This document shows positions 19,309-27,870 of a stretch of 64,000 nt of DNA, piece by piece (position 1 is the stretch's first letter; each line of letters opens with the position of its first letter). This stretch comes from Flavobacterium galactosidilyticum. Its GTDB lineage: Bacteria; Bacteroidota; Bacteroidia; Flavobacteriales; Flavobacteriaceae. The position numbers and the translations under genes are program-made. The notes under the pieces are model-generated. The model was not told where the DNA came from and did no database searches. It worked only from the letters and a program-made list of their open reading frames with translations. Location of the stretch: contig NZ_CP087135.1 in assembly GCF_020911945.1 (NCBI RefSeq), positions 1,736,001 to 1,800,000 of the forward strand, in the 5' to 3' direction.

Positions 19309-20367
19309 TTATGATTTTTCTTCTTTATTAAAATAAACAAGGTAATAATACATCTGTTTTTCTTCATCCCAACCTTTTTCTACATATTTCTCAGCACTTT
19401 CAGGATTGATGAAGTCCATTTTAATTTGGATATGCGTATCTAAATTAATTACGTTTTTAATTGATTTACGGGCGTCAGAAACTGCAGCGTTCGCAATAGG
19501 AAATGAAGTAATATCTTCAATACTGTATTTTTCTCCTTTATCTACTTTGTAATTCTTAAATTCTGGAATTAAGTCAGGATTGTCTAATACTTCATTTAAA
19601 AATTCAGTCTCTTCGAATTCATCATTTTTTGCGAAATAATTTACGGAACGGTTCATAAACATAACCTCTTCTTTCTTGTCTTCTGCAGGGAAAACAACAT
19701 CTTTGGCAAAGTTTTGACAGAATTTTAAATATTTTTTAGTGATGAAGTTTTCATCTTCAAAAGCATCTACCGAAAGGAAATGTTCTAACCAATATCTAGC
19801 ATCATAACGGTTGCTATCCACTGTCAGGATTTTATATCCTTCTTCTTTTTTATAGTTGAAAATCAAACAACCTTTATCTAACTTATTAAGGCTTACACCT
19901 TGTTGTAAGATCATTTCTAAATGCGATTCTTTTTCTTCAAATTGTAAAAAGTCAGCCTGAATTTCGCTCTTGAAGATTCCTATTGCATCGACCACATTAT
20001 TGTCAATGCTTAAGTTGGTCAAATAGGTAACATATACCTCACCGTTCTTGATATGTGGATGATTCGATTGCTCAAATAAGTGGTTTGTTATTTTTTTAGA
20101 AACATCATGAATGCTGCTAGGATTGTCAAAAACTTCAGTTGCATATTTGAACATGTCATTGTAATCTAAATCGATTTCATGTGCAAATTGATAATAGTTT
20201 TCTTCCTTTTCTCTAAATGGCTTAAAGAAAAATTCCTTCATCAAAGGCACAATTTCATCGTTTAGATTAAAAGGCTGCTCAGACAAGAAAATTGCTTCAT
20301 TCCTACTTTTATTACCAACTCTATGAATTGATAAATTTTCGATGTGGGTGTTATATAAGTTTATCAT
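19309..20367 (-). CDS. Nucleoid-associated protein (NdpA/YejK family)
   Basis: 352 residues, about the family's usual length. The sequence opens with MINLYNTHIENLSIHRVGNKSRNE-type residues (shown here in part), a pattern conserved in the 37-kDa nucleoid-associated protein family, followed by FLEHFL-like and KKYLKFC segments and a C-terminal region IKMDFINPESAEKYVEKG. No membrane segment. Family members bind the nucleoid in proteobacteria; the exact role in Bacteroidota is not established. It is a single gene with its own terminator. Confidence 0.85.
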   Translation of the reverse strand: MINLYNTHIENLSIHRVGNKSRNEAIFLSEQPFNLNDEIVPLMKEFFFKPFREKEENYYQFAHEIDLDYNDMFKYATEVFDNPSSIHDVSKKITNHLFEQSNHPHIKNGEVYVTYLTNLSIDNNVVDAIGIFKSEIQADFLQFEEKESHLEMILQQGVSLNKLDKGCLIFNYKKEEGYKILTVDSNRYDARYWLEHFLSVDAFEDENFITKKYLKFCQNFAKDVVFPAEDKKEEVMFMNRSVNYFAKNDEFEETEFLNEVLDNPDLIPEFKNYKVDKGEKYSIEDITSFPIANAAVSDARKSIKNVINLDTHIQIKMDFINPESAEKYVEKGWDEEKQMYYYLVYFNKEEKS

Positions 20368-20521
20368 TTTTGTACAAGTGTTTAAGAGGTAGATTTTTTT
20401 AGACTTCTAAATATAAGCGTTGAGAAAAGTTATTTTGTCCAAGAAAATAGCTTTTCATTAGTGGCGAAGTTTTTTTAAGTGGTTTAGGCTCGCTCTCCTT
20501 TGTAGAGAGCCGTGAAGAAGA

Positions 20522-21061
20522 CTAATTCCAGTTCTCCTCAAATCCGAAGTCTTCGAAGCTATCGTCTCCTTCAAACATGTCTAGATCATCATCATCGAAA
20601 CCATCTTCAAATTCGTCGTTATAGTCATCAGCATTATCTGCTTCAAAGTTCTTTTCCATCGCTTCATCAGGCATTTCACCGTGAGAAAAAATAGTTTCTG
20701 GATAGGTATTACCAACAGTTTGATCTTCAATAGCAGCTAATTCTACTAGGAATGTCCACATATTAATGAAGTCATACACATAAATTATCTTAGTGTTTTC
20801 CTTGTTTAATATATCTGATAATTGATAATCACTCATGATTTTTTGTTCACCTAGAACATCTCCAGTGTCAAAAAGTGAAATCTCTTCTTCTTGGTTCCAA
20901 GTTTCATCGCACGTATAAAAGGAAGCTACTTCCATCCCGTCAAAACCAAAGGAATTGAATATAGCATTGTGTAAATCTTCTAAAGTATCGTCTTCAAGTA
21001 TTGCAATATCTCTAAAAATATCTTCTTCTGCGTCAAGAATCACTCTAAATTTGTAAACCAT
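20522..21061 (-). CDS. PRiA4 ORF-3 family protein
   Basis: 179 residues from ATG at 21061 (MVYKFRVIL), preferred over an in-frame ATG nine codons upstream because the family begins at this strand. Motifs YKFRVILDAEEDIFRDI, TLEDLHNAIFNSFGFD and FYTCDETW fit the plasmid pRiA4b ORF-3-like fold, also annotated as IS1096 element passenger TnpR family. The last 35 residues are extremely acidic (FEDGFDDDDLDMFEGDD). There are no transposase genes nearby, so the mobile-element name is only inherited from the family. Function unknown. Confidence 0.82.
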   Translation of the reverse strand: MVYKFRVILDAEEDIFRDIAILEDDTLEDLHNAIFNSFGFDGMEVASFYTCDETWNQEEEISLFDTGDVLGEQKIMSDYQLSDILNKENTKIIYVYDFINMWTFLVELAAIEDQTVGNTYPETIFSHGEMPDEAMEKNFEADNADDYNDEFEDGFDDDDLDMFEGDDSFEDFGFEENWN

Positions 21062-21273
21062 AATCGTTCTATTTTTTTGAAAGGTCAAAGGTAAAATATA
21101 ATTTTAGATTTCGTCCCGAAGTTTTGGAACAGATTTTCGATTTGTTGATAATATTTTTGCGTATGAAGAGCAAATGGGAAGTTGCGAAATCAACGTTTTT
21201 CAGAAGTGGTATGCAAGCTAAAAGTTCTGTTTAAATTGGATAACTTTAAAATAAATTAAAAATTTATACAATT

Positions 21274-21885
21274 TTAGACTGTTTTATTGTTTCGAAATTT
21301 ACTCGCAATTCTTTTTCTAAACTGATGGTATTTTTTATGATTGGGATACTGTCTGTCGTGTGCCATATTGTTAGTAATCAAGGCAACTGCAAGCAAAATA
21401 AGTGCTCCGCTCAAAACTGGTGAGAGAACGTACCAATAACCTAGATTTTTAACTTTTTCAGAACCAGCAATTGCAATCAAAGCAGTGGCACCACCTGGCG
21501 GATGTAATGTTTTGGTGATTTGCATCATAACGATAGATGAAGCAACGGCAAGCGGAGCTGTTAACCAAAGTATTTCAGGAAGAAATTTATAAATAGTAAC
21601 GCCAATAATTGCAGATATAACATGGCCACCAATAAGGTTTCTAGGTTGCGCTAATGGGCTTTGAATTACTCCATAAACCAAAACACTCGATGCGCCAAAA
21701 GACCCTATTAAGTAAACCATATCCGAATTAGGAAGTGTTTGCGATTGCAAATAAGCGATTATGCCCATACCAACTAATCCTCCAACAAATGCCCAAAAAT
21801 GTTCTTTAAAATCTACTAGTGTTTCTTTGTAGAGAATATATTTAGTTTTGCGATAATTTCTCTTTATTTTATGGATAGATTTCAT
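21274..21885 (-). CDS. HPP family membrane protein
   Basis: 203 residues with four to five hydrophobic helices. The diagnostic HPP element is present in TKTLHPPGGATALIA, followed by SPVLSGALILLAVALITNN. HPP proteins are integral membrane proteins implicated in nitrite uptake in some phototrophs; that role cannot be assumed here. The gene starts 6 bp after the stop of the ClC gene on the same strand, so the two form an operon. Confidence 0.87.
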   Translation of the reverse strand: MKSIHKIKRNYRKTKYILYKETLVDFKEHFWAFVGGLVGMGIIAYLQSQTLPNSDMVYLIGSFGASSVLVYGVIQSPLAQPRNLIGGHVISAIIGVTIYKFLPEILWLTAPLAVASSIVMMQITKTLHPPGGATALIAIAGSEKVKNLGYWYVLSPVLSGALILLAVALITNNMAHDRQYPNHKKYHQFRKRIASKFRNNKTV

Positions 21886-21891
21886 TATTAA

Positions 21892-23172
21892 TTATTTGGC
21901 TATACTAGGAGAATAAGAATAAACGGTAAATGGATAAATCATTTTTGCTGTATATTTTGATATCAAGCAAACTACTAATATTGGTAGAAATAAGGTGTAA
22001 TCGTTTGTTAAACCGCAAACCAAGAATATAGCGGTAAAAGGCGCATGTATACTGGAGCTTAAAACGGCTGCCATACCAATAATCATAAAGTTTATTGGAA
22101 TTACATCAGCATCTAAATACTTGTTTAATAGTAATGCCAAGAGCAATCCTAAAAAAGCGCCAATAAAAAGACTCGGTGCAAAAACGCCACCATCTCCTCC
22201 CGAAGCTAATGTAGTCGAAGTAACAATAGGTTTTAGTACGATGATTCCAACGAATGTTAATCCTAATGAAAGTGTAAGTGTTGTGTCATTTGGATTTAGG
22301 AATAGCGATTTCATAGAATGGTATCCTTCACCATACAATTGTGGAAATAGGGTAAAAGATAAGCATAGAATTAATGATCCAAAGATAATTTTAAAATGAG
22401 GTTCTGCAATTTTTGAAAATTGACTCTTAAAAAACAATACAGTACGAGTTAGATAAACAGAATGTAGTGCAGCTAACACCCCTAAAAGTATGAAATAAGG
22501 AATTGCCTTTAGGTGCCAAGTAGTAACATGGACTGAAAATAAAGGTTTTTCATGAAGCAAATAAACAAGTGCTGAAGCAACGGTAACGGCTATTATATTC
22601 GTGAGAATGAATGCACGAGTTGCTTTTTTAGAAATCACCTCCAATGAGAATAGAATTCCCGCAATTGGGCTACTGAATAAGACGGTAATTCCTGCTGAAA
22701 CACCCGCGCAAATTAATTCTGTTTTGTATTGTCTAAAAACATTCTGTTTTCGTTGTGCAACTGCACCTATAGTAGCAGTAGCAACCACTGTCGAAACCTC
22801 AATTCCTGTTGATCCACCAGAAACTACGGTCAATAATCCGTTAATAAAATGAGATGAGATCTTGTAACTAGGTAGATTTTTAGTTTTTGAATTCACACTT
22901 TCAAAAATTTCTTTGATTCCTTTGTTCTCCTTCTTTTTAAATAAATATTCTCTCAGAAAAAAGATAATTGATAAACCAAAAATAGGAAAAACTATAAAAA
23001 ATACAGGATTTAAAGTAGCTCGGTGAAAAAATATAGCTTCATAATATTCTGTTGCATTTTTTAAAACAATACCTAAGAAAGCGGAGAGAAATCCAATAAG
23101 AATGGAAACTATTACTAGTTTTTGAAGTTTAATGAAGCGATAATTCTTTTTGATTTGTGTGGTATTATTCAT
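21892..23172 (-). CDS. ClC-family chloride channel or H+/Cl- exchanger
   Basis: 426 residues with 10 or more hydrophobic segments. The selectivity regions are recognisable: GGSTGIEVST (counterpart of GREGP, with the gating Glu kept but flanks changed), SSPIAGILFSLE, and GGDGGVFAPSLFIGAFLG (GxFxP). It lacks a C-terminal CBS pair. Length is typical for the short bacterial form. The gating glutamate favours an anion transporter, but channel versus exchanger cannot be told. Expressed with the HPP gene just downstream, and preceded by a TAATTTTG box. Confidence 0.9.
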   Translation of the reverse strand: MNNTTQIKKNYRFIKLQKLVIVSILIGFLSAFLGIVLKNATEYYEAIFFHRATLNPVFFIVFPIFGLSIIFFLREYLFKKKENKGIKEIFESVNSKTKNLPSYKISSHFINGLLTVVSGGSTGIEVSTVVATATIGAVAQRKQNVFRQYKTELICAGVSAGITVLFSSPIAGILFSLEVISKKATRAFILTNIIAVTVASALVYLLHEKPLFSVHVTTWHLKAIPYFILLGVLAALHSVYLTRTVLFFKSQFSKIAEPHFKIIFGSLILCLSFTLFPQLYGEGYHSMKSLFLNPNDTTLTLSLGLTFVGIIVLKPIVTSTTLASGGDGGVFAPSLFIGAFLGLLLALLLNKYLDADVIPINFMIIGMAAVLSSSIHAPFTAIFLVCGLTNDYTLFLPILVVCLISKYTAKMIYPFTVYSYSPSIAK

Positions 23173-23200
23173 TTGAAAAAAGCAATGTGTCCGAGTATTA

Positions 23201-23208
23201 CAAAATTA
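23201..23208 (-). promoter_or_regulatory. Putative -7 box of the ClC-HPP operon
   Basis: TAATTTTG on the minus strand matches the Bacteroidota consensus TAnnTTTG and ends 29 nt before the ClC start codon. The -33 element is not clear. Confidence 0.5.
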
Positions 23209-23302
23209 AATAAACAAAATCAGATTTGAATTAAAAAAAAGGTTGGACTGTTTTCTTTTGCGATTTCGATATTATTTTGACTTTTTTATAAACAAAAACA
23301 CC

Positions 23303-23693
23303 TTATTTTTCATAAAACTCTACCGGTAAGTTATCTGGGTCCGCAATAAAGAAGAAGCTTTTTTGAGTGAATTCATCTATACGAATTGCTTCTGCAGTTA
23401 TATTTTCATGTACTAAATAATCTCTTGTTTTTTGAATGTCAGTCACTTCAAAAGCTAAATGGCGCATTCCAGCCGCCTCAGGAGTGGAAGGACGTTTTGG
23501 AGGGTTTGGAAATGAGAATAATTCTATCACATATTCTCCGTTAAGTGCTAAATCAAGTTTATACGATTGTCTTTCTTGACGGTAAATTTCCTGAATTATT
23601 GTTAGTCCTAAAAACGCTTGTATAGAAAGTTTTCGATTTTTGATAATCGGAACAAATAATGGCAATATGGTGAATTTTATTCAGTTGTAGCAT
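23303..23693 (-). pseudogene. VOC (glyoxalase-fold) protein gene with a one-base frameshift
   Basis: From ATG at 23693 the frame gives MLQLNKIHHIAIICSDYQKSK..FYTSV, the expected N-terminus of a YaeR-like VOC protein with its first metal-ligand His. At an A5 run (23610-23614 on the plus strand) the frame breaks; removing one base restores ..SVLGLTIIQEIYRQERQ and the rest to the stop at 23303, including RHLAFEVTDI and PVEFYEK with the other ligands. The intact protein would be about 129 residues, normal for the family. A 120-residue frame starting at an internal codon (23665) lacks the first beta strand and its ligand. A homopolymer indel is also the commonest sequencing error, so this may be an artefact. 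Confidence 0.85.
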
Positions 23694-23710
23694 TTGTATT
23701 ATAATGAAGA

Positions 23711-23734
23711 AAGCCTAATCGGTTGATTAGGCTT
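23711..23734 (-). terminator. Strong hairpin after the small exported protein gene
   Basis: A perfect 10-bp stem AAGCCTAATC / GATTAGGCTT with a 4-nt loop lies 8 bp beyond the stop of the gene at 23742. On the minus strand it is followed by TCTTCATT, a weak U-tract; on the plus strand the tract is better but there is no plus-strand gene to end. Confidence 0.65.
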
Positions 23735-23741
23735 AGGGTTT

Positions 23742-24137
23742 TTATTTTTTTGCATCGGAACAAAGTCCGACAATTTCATGGAAAGTGTTATGCAAATCAG
23801 TGATTGATTTTACTATTGCAACATCAGCAGCGTTAGATTGAACTAATTTATGTAAAGCTTTGCTCTTTATTTGTAATCTTTCAGCAGAAGAAATGATAGC
23901 ATCAGTTTTAAATTCTAATGGAATTTCTGCTTTTAGTAATTGAGATGCTTTATTCATCATTTCTTCTGAACGCGCTTTTATTGGTGCTAAATTTCCTTCT
24001 TCAGCGGGATGAAAAGTCTCCGACATTACTTCGTGGAATTCTTTGATGGCAGGCCATTTGTCAAAAGTAGATTGTGCCGATGTAGTATTAGCGATAAAAA
24101 TAAGCGAAAACACTAGCGATAATTTAAATAGTTTCAT
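23742..24137 (-). CDS. Small exported helical protein, unknown function
   Basis: 131 residues with a signal peptide (cleavage likely after SAQ, residue 22). The mature part is about 108 residues, almost all helical, with spaced histidines in HEVMSETFHPAEE, ALHKL and DLHNTFHEIVGLC. The pattern resembles small four-helix metal or heme-binding periplasmic proteins, but there is no CxxCH and only one Cys, so no cofactor is claimed. It stands alone with its own terminator. Confidence 0.72.
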   Translation of the reverse strand: MKLFKLSLVFSLIFIANTTSAQSTFDKWPAIKEFHEVMSETFHPAEEGNLAPIKARSEEMMNKASQLLKAEIPLEFKTDAIISSAERLQIKSKALHKLVQSNAADVAIVKSITDLHNTFHEIVGLCSDAKK

Positions 24138-24183
24138 ATCTTTTATTTTAAATAACCTGAAATTTAGGTAAATATAGTGAAAA

Positions 24184-24750
24184 TTATTTTTCTTGTTGGT
24201 TTAGCTTTCTGATTACTTTGGCTGGATTGCCAACAGCTAGTGAGTTAGCCGGAATGTTTTTGGTAACCACAGATCCAGCACCAATTACACAACCATTTCC
24301 TATCGTAATCCCAGGGCAAATCACAGAATTTCCTCCTACCCAACAATCGTCGCCGATTATTATAGGCAAAGCATTTTCTAGTGTTTTTCGCAATTCTGCA
24401 TCAAGAGGATGTGTAGCGGTATACAATTGAACTCCGGGAGCAAAAAAAACATTGGAACCAATAGTCACTTTCGTAGAGTCTAAAACCACGCAGTTTACAT
24501 TAAAGTAAACATTTTCTCCACAAATAATATTATAGCCATAATCACAGAAAAATGGTGGTTCTATATAGAGGTTTGCACCAGCATTAGGAATCAGTTCTTT
24601 GATAATTTCGCGCGCTTTTTTAGTAATTCTGTACTCGGTAATATTTAATCGGTGGAGTAAATTTTTAGCTTTTCGTCTGTCTTTTACTAAAGTAGGATCG
24701 CCAGCTAAATAATATTCTCCAGCAATCATTTTCTCTTTTTCGGTTATCAT
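24184..24750 (-). CDS. Sugar O-acetyltransferase (maltose acetyltransferase / LacA family)
   Basis: 188 residues from ATG at 24750 (MITEKEKMIAGEYYLAGD); the family begins at this point, so upstream in-frame codons are rejected. The N-terminal Mac domain (MIAGEYY...DPTL..DR) is followed by the left-handed beta-helix of hexapeptide repeats (IYIEPPFFCDYGYNI, IGSNVFFAPGV, IGDDCWVGGNSVI, IGAGSVVTKNI). The catalytic His is in YTATHPLD. Acetyl-CoA-dependent acetylation of a sugar is the family role; the acceptor is unknown. Confidence 0.9.
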   Translation of the reverse strand: MITEKEKMIAGEYYLAGDPTLVKDRRKAKNLLHRLNITEYRITKKAREIIKELIPNAGANLYIEPPFFCDYGYNIICGENVYFNVNCVVLDSTKVTIGSNVFFAPGVQLYTATHPLDAELRKTLENALPIIIGDDCWVGGNSVICPGITIGNGCVIGAGSVVTKNIPANSLAVGNPAKVIRKLNQQEK

Positions 24751-24861
24751 AAAATTAATTTTTGATTGAGGTAAATGTAAAAGAAAACGAATTGGTTTAC
24801 AACTCATCCTCAATTATCGACAGTTCAGTTAACTACTTTTTAATAATTTTAATACTTCAAA

Positions 24862-24869
24862 TACATTTG
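24862..24869 (+). promoter_or_regulatory. Putative -7 box of the TonB-dependent receptor gene
   Basis: TACATTTG fits TAnnTTTG and lies 22 nt upstream of the ATG at 24892, which would give a leader of roughly 17 nt. No clear -33 TTTG. Confidence 0.55.
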
Positions 24870-24891
24870 TTTCATCAAAAACTAAAACAAG

Positions 24892-27051
24892 ATGAAAACT
24901 ATTTTTATACTTACTATTCACTTAATTTCAACATTGACTTTCTCGCAAAACAACATTTCTGGGAAAGTGGTGGATGAAAAGGGAAAACCTGTTTCAGGCG
25001 CTAATGTTTATATCGAAGGAACTTATGATGGAACTACTAGTTCTGAAACTGGAGATTTTACTTTCGAAACAAATAGTAAGGGAACTCAAATTTTAGTGGT
25101 AAGTTTTCTTGTTTTTGAAACTTCAAAAACTACTATTGATGTAGCCAATTTCAAGAACAGAACAATCAAGTTAAAAGATAATGTGAATGCGCTTGACGCA
25201 GTTGTTATTACGGCAGGAACTTTTGAGGCTGGAGGAAAAGCTAAAGTTTCAGTTTTGAAACCTCTAGATATTGTTACCACGGCAGGTTCAGCGGGGAATA
25301 TTATTGCTGCTTTGCAAACCTTGCCGGGAACACAAAACGTAGGTGAGGATGGTAGGTTGTTTGTGCGAGGAGGTGATGCGAGTGAGACGCAGACATTTGT
25401 AGATGGAATTCGGGTTTCACAACCTTACGGCGCTACCACTCAAAATTTGCCTACAAGAGGGCGTTTTTCTCCTTTTTTATTTAGCGGAATATCATTTTCA
25501 ACAGGAGGTTATTCTGCTGAATATGGGGAAGCTTTATCAAGCGTTTTACTTTTGAACACACAAGATGAACCTGAGCAAAATAAAACCGAAATTTCATTGA
25601 TGACAGTAGGTTTAGGTGCGGGAAATACGCAGAAATGGAAAAAGAGTTCGTTAAGTGTGAACGCTTCTTATATTAATTTGGCACCCTATCAAGTGGCTAT
25701 TAAGCAAAATGTCGATTGGAACAAACCTTTTCAGTCTTTGTCTGGAGAAACCGTTTATCGCTATAATTTCAATAGCGGATTCTTAAAATTATACGCGGCT
25801 TTTGATTCCTCAAAATTTGATATTAACCAAGAAAACAGCAACACTCCGCAAAAAATACGAGTAGACTTAAACAATACTAATTTCTATTTTAATTCTTCTT
25901 ATAAAGGTGTTTTTGGATCTAATTGGCAAATCACATCTGGTTTGAGTTATGGATATAGCAAGAACAAAATAAAATTAGATGTGGATAATGTTGCCAATTA
26001 TGAGAATGCCGCACATTTGAAATTGAAACTTAAAAAGAGCTTTTCGGATCGAGTGAAATTGTCTTTTGGAGCCGATTATTTTGTAACAAAATTCGATGAA
26101 GAATATAATCCGAAAAATGGAAGTAGCGCAATTTTAGGTTACAACTCCATTATTGCTGCTGTTTTTACCGAAGCTGATATTTTCTTTTCTAAAAAGATTG
26201 TTGCTAAAGTAGGTTTTAGAGCGTCTAATAATCAATTATTAGATGAAATTGCAATTGCTCCAAGAATTTCATTAGCATACAAAATCGCAAAAAGCAGTCA
26301 GATTTCAATGGCTTATGGAGATTTTACTCAAACGCCAAATGTAGATTATATCAAATATTCTAAATTCCATCAATTTGAAAGTGAGAAATCTTCACATTAC
26401 ATTTTGAATTATCAATACAATAAAAATGGTAAAACTTTAATAGCGGAAGCTTATTATAAAGATTACAGTAATTTGGTAAAATACGACACACCAACAATTC
26501 AGTACAATTCAATCTTCAATAATTCGGGTTTTGGATATGCTAAAGGTGTCGATTTATTTTGGCGAGATGGAACGACTTTCAAGAATTTAGAATATTGGAT
26601 TTCTTATTCTTATATCGATTCGGAGAGAGATTATAAAAACTTCCCAACGCAGGCAACTCCAAGTTTTATTGCTAATAATAGCCTTTCAGTAGTTACTAAA
26701 TACTGGATTAGCGATTGGAAATCACAAATAGGTTTCACAAATTCTTTTAGTACCGGAAGGCCTTATAACAATCCAAATGAAACACAATTTATGAATGGTA
26801 AAACAAAATCATACAACAATTTGAGTTTTAATTGGGCTTATTTATTGTCACAGCAAAAGATTTTGTATTTCTCGGTTTCTAATGTTTTAGGTGCACAAAA
26901 TGTGTATGGTTACGATTATGCCAAAAATCCGAATTCAAACGGAGTTTATAATCGTACAGCAATTACACCTACAGCAGATCGTTTTTTCTTTGTTGGATTC
27001 TTTTGGACCATTAGTAATGATAAAAAAGACAATCAGTTGAAGAATTTATAG
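24892..27051 (+). CDS. TonB-dependent outer-membrane receptor with carboxypeptidase-like N-terminal domain
   Basis: 719 residues with a signal peptide (ending FSQ, residue 19). Residues 22-100 form the carboxypeptidase regulatory-like domain (ISGKVVDEKGKPVSGANVYIEG) common in Bacteroidota receptors. The plug follows (SAGNIIAALQTLPGTQNVGEDGRLFVRGGDASETQTFVDG, cited in part as LQTLPGTQNV and LFVRGGDASE), then a barrel of about 550 residues. It is shorter than most SusC proteins and has no SusD partner, so polysaccharide uptake is unlikely. The substrate is unknown. Genes for a small exported protein and a LytS/LytTR-type signalling set follow on the same strand. Confidence 0.9.
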   Translation: MKTIFILTIHLISTLTFSQNNISGKVVDEKGKPVSGANVYIEGTYDGTTSSETGDFTFETNSKGTQILVVSFLVFETSKTTIDVANFKNRTIKLKDNVNALDAVVITAGTFEAGGKAKVSVLKPLDIVTTAGSAGNIIAALQTLPGTQNVGEDGRLFVRGGDASETQTFVDGIRVSQPYGATTQNLPTRGRFSPFLFSGISFSTGGYSAEYGEALSSVLLLNTQDEPEQNKTEISLMTVGLGAGNTQKWKKSSLSVNASYINLAPYQVAIKQNVDWNKPFQSLSGETVYRYNFNSGFLKLYAAFDSSKFDINQENSNTPQKIRVDLNNTNFYFNSSYKGVFGSNWQITSGLSYGYSKNKIKLDVDNVANYENAAHLKLKLKKSFSDRVKLSFGADYFVTKFDEEYNPKNGSSAILGYNSIIAAVFTEADIFFSKKIVAKVGFRASNNQLLDEIAIAPRISLAYKIAKSSQISMAYGDFTQTPNVDYIKYSKFHQFESEKSSHYILNYQYNKNGKTLIAEAYYKDYSNLVKYDTPTIQYNSIFNNSGFGYAKGVDLFWRDGTTFKNLEYWISYSYIDSERDYKNFPTQATPSFIANNSLSVVTKYWISDWKSQIGFTNSFSTGRPYNNPNETQFMNGKTKSYNNLSFNWAYLLSQQKILYFSVSNVLGAQNVYGYDYAKNPNSNGVYNRTAITPTADRFFFVGFFWTISNDKKDNQLKNL

Positions 27052-27132
27052 CATTTTTTGCGAAGGTTTTCAATTCATCCTCGTAATTCAACAGTTCAGT
27101 AACTATAAATTTTACAAAAGACAGAATCGCAA

Positions 27133-27140
27133 TACTTTTG
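27133..27140 (+). promoter_or_regulatory. Putative -7 box ahead of the small exported protein and kinase genes
   Basis: TACTTTTG fits TAnnTTTG. It would give a leader of about 90 nt before the ATG at 27238. No convincing -33 element. Confidence 0.45.
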
Positions 27141-27237
27141 GGTTATAAATAAACAGTTGCAATTACAAAAATCAATAGCAACTTTCAACTTTAATTTAAA
27201 AACAAAAAAAATACAAACATTTAAAACACTAGAAATC

Positions 27238-27858
27238 ATGACTAAAATTATCACAACCATCGCATTATTTATTTGTAGTTTAGTATCAGCTCAAGGCCAA
27301 TTCGAACAAGGAATGGGAAAAGCATTCCAGTTATGGGGCGAAGGAAAAAATACGGAAGCGTCAGATTTGTTTGAAAGGATCGCAGCTGCCGAAAAAACAA
27401 GTTGGTTGCCTAATTACTATGTAGCTTTAGTGAATACAACAGCTGCTTTTAGAACTAAAGACCAAGGGCAGGTTAATTTATTGCTATCAAAAGCACAAAA
27501 AGCATTAGATATAGAAATGGATAAAAACCCTAATAATGCGGAATTATTAGTAATACAAGCTATGATTCATACTGCCTGGATCGCATTTGACCCAATGACA
27601 AACGGACAAAAATTATCTGGAAAAGTGATGGAATTGTATGGAAAAGCACAAGCAATTGCGCCAGAAAATCCAAGAGTTGTTTTTGGTAAAGCAGAGTTTG
27701 AAATAGGTGCAGCACAGTTTTGGGGAACTGATACTAAACCTATGTGTGCTCAAATTGAGAAAGCTATCGGACTTTTTGCTACTTTTAAACCTGAAACTGC
27801 TTTTTCTCCAAAATGGGGTTTAGATAGAGCCGTTGAAGCGATGAAAAATTGTAAATAA
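27238..27858 (+). CDS. Exported TPR-like helical protein
   Basis: 206 residues from ATG at 27238 (MTKIITTIALFICSLVSAQG), chosen because it begins a clean signal peptide; an upstream in-frame ATG at 27157 would add a non-signal extension. The mature protein is helical with TPR-like repeats (LWGEGKNTEASDLFERIAAAEK, cited in part; NPNNAELLVIQAMI; APENPRVVFGKAEFEIG). TPR proteins are scaffolds; the partner is unknown. It sits between the receptor and the kinase, 12 bp before the latter, so it probably belongs to the same transcription unit. Confidence 0.82.
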   Translation: MTKIITTIALFICSLVSAQGQFEQGMGKAFQLWGEGKNTEASDLFERIAAAEKTSWLPNYYVALVNTTAAFRTKDQGQVNLLLSKAQKALDIEMDKNPNNAELLVIQAMIHTAWIAFDPMTNGQKLSGKVMELYGKAQAIAPENPRVVFGKAEFEIGAAQFWGTDTKPMCAQIEKAIGLFATFKPETAFSPKWGLDRAVEAMKNCK

Positions 27859-27870
27859 CATACTGTACCA

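Noticed and set aside
20522..21061. Insertion-sequence passenger gene implied by the PRiA4/TnpR family name
   Set aside because: No transposase, terminal inverted repeats or target duplication surround it; the name reflects family history only.
22121..22399. Antisense reading frames of 60-100 residues within ClC, ABC and other genes
   Set aside because: They overlap well-supported genes on the other strand and show no independent domain signal.
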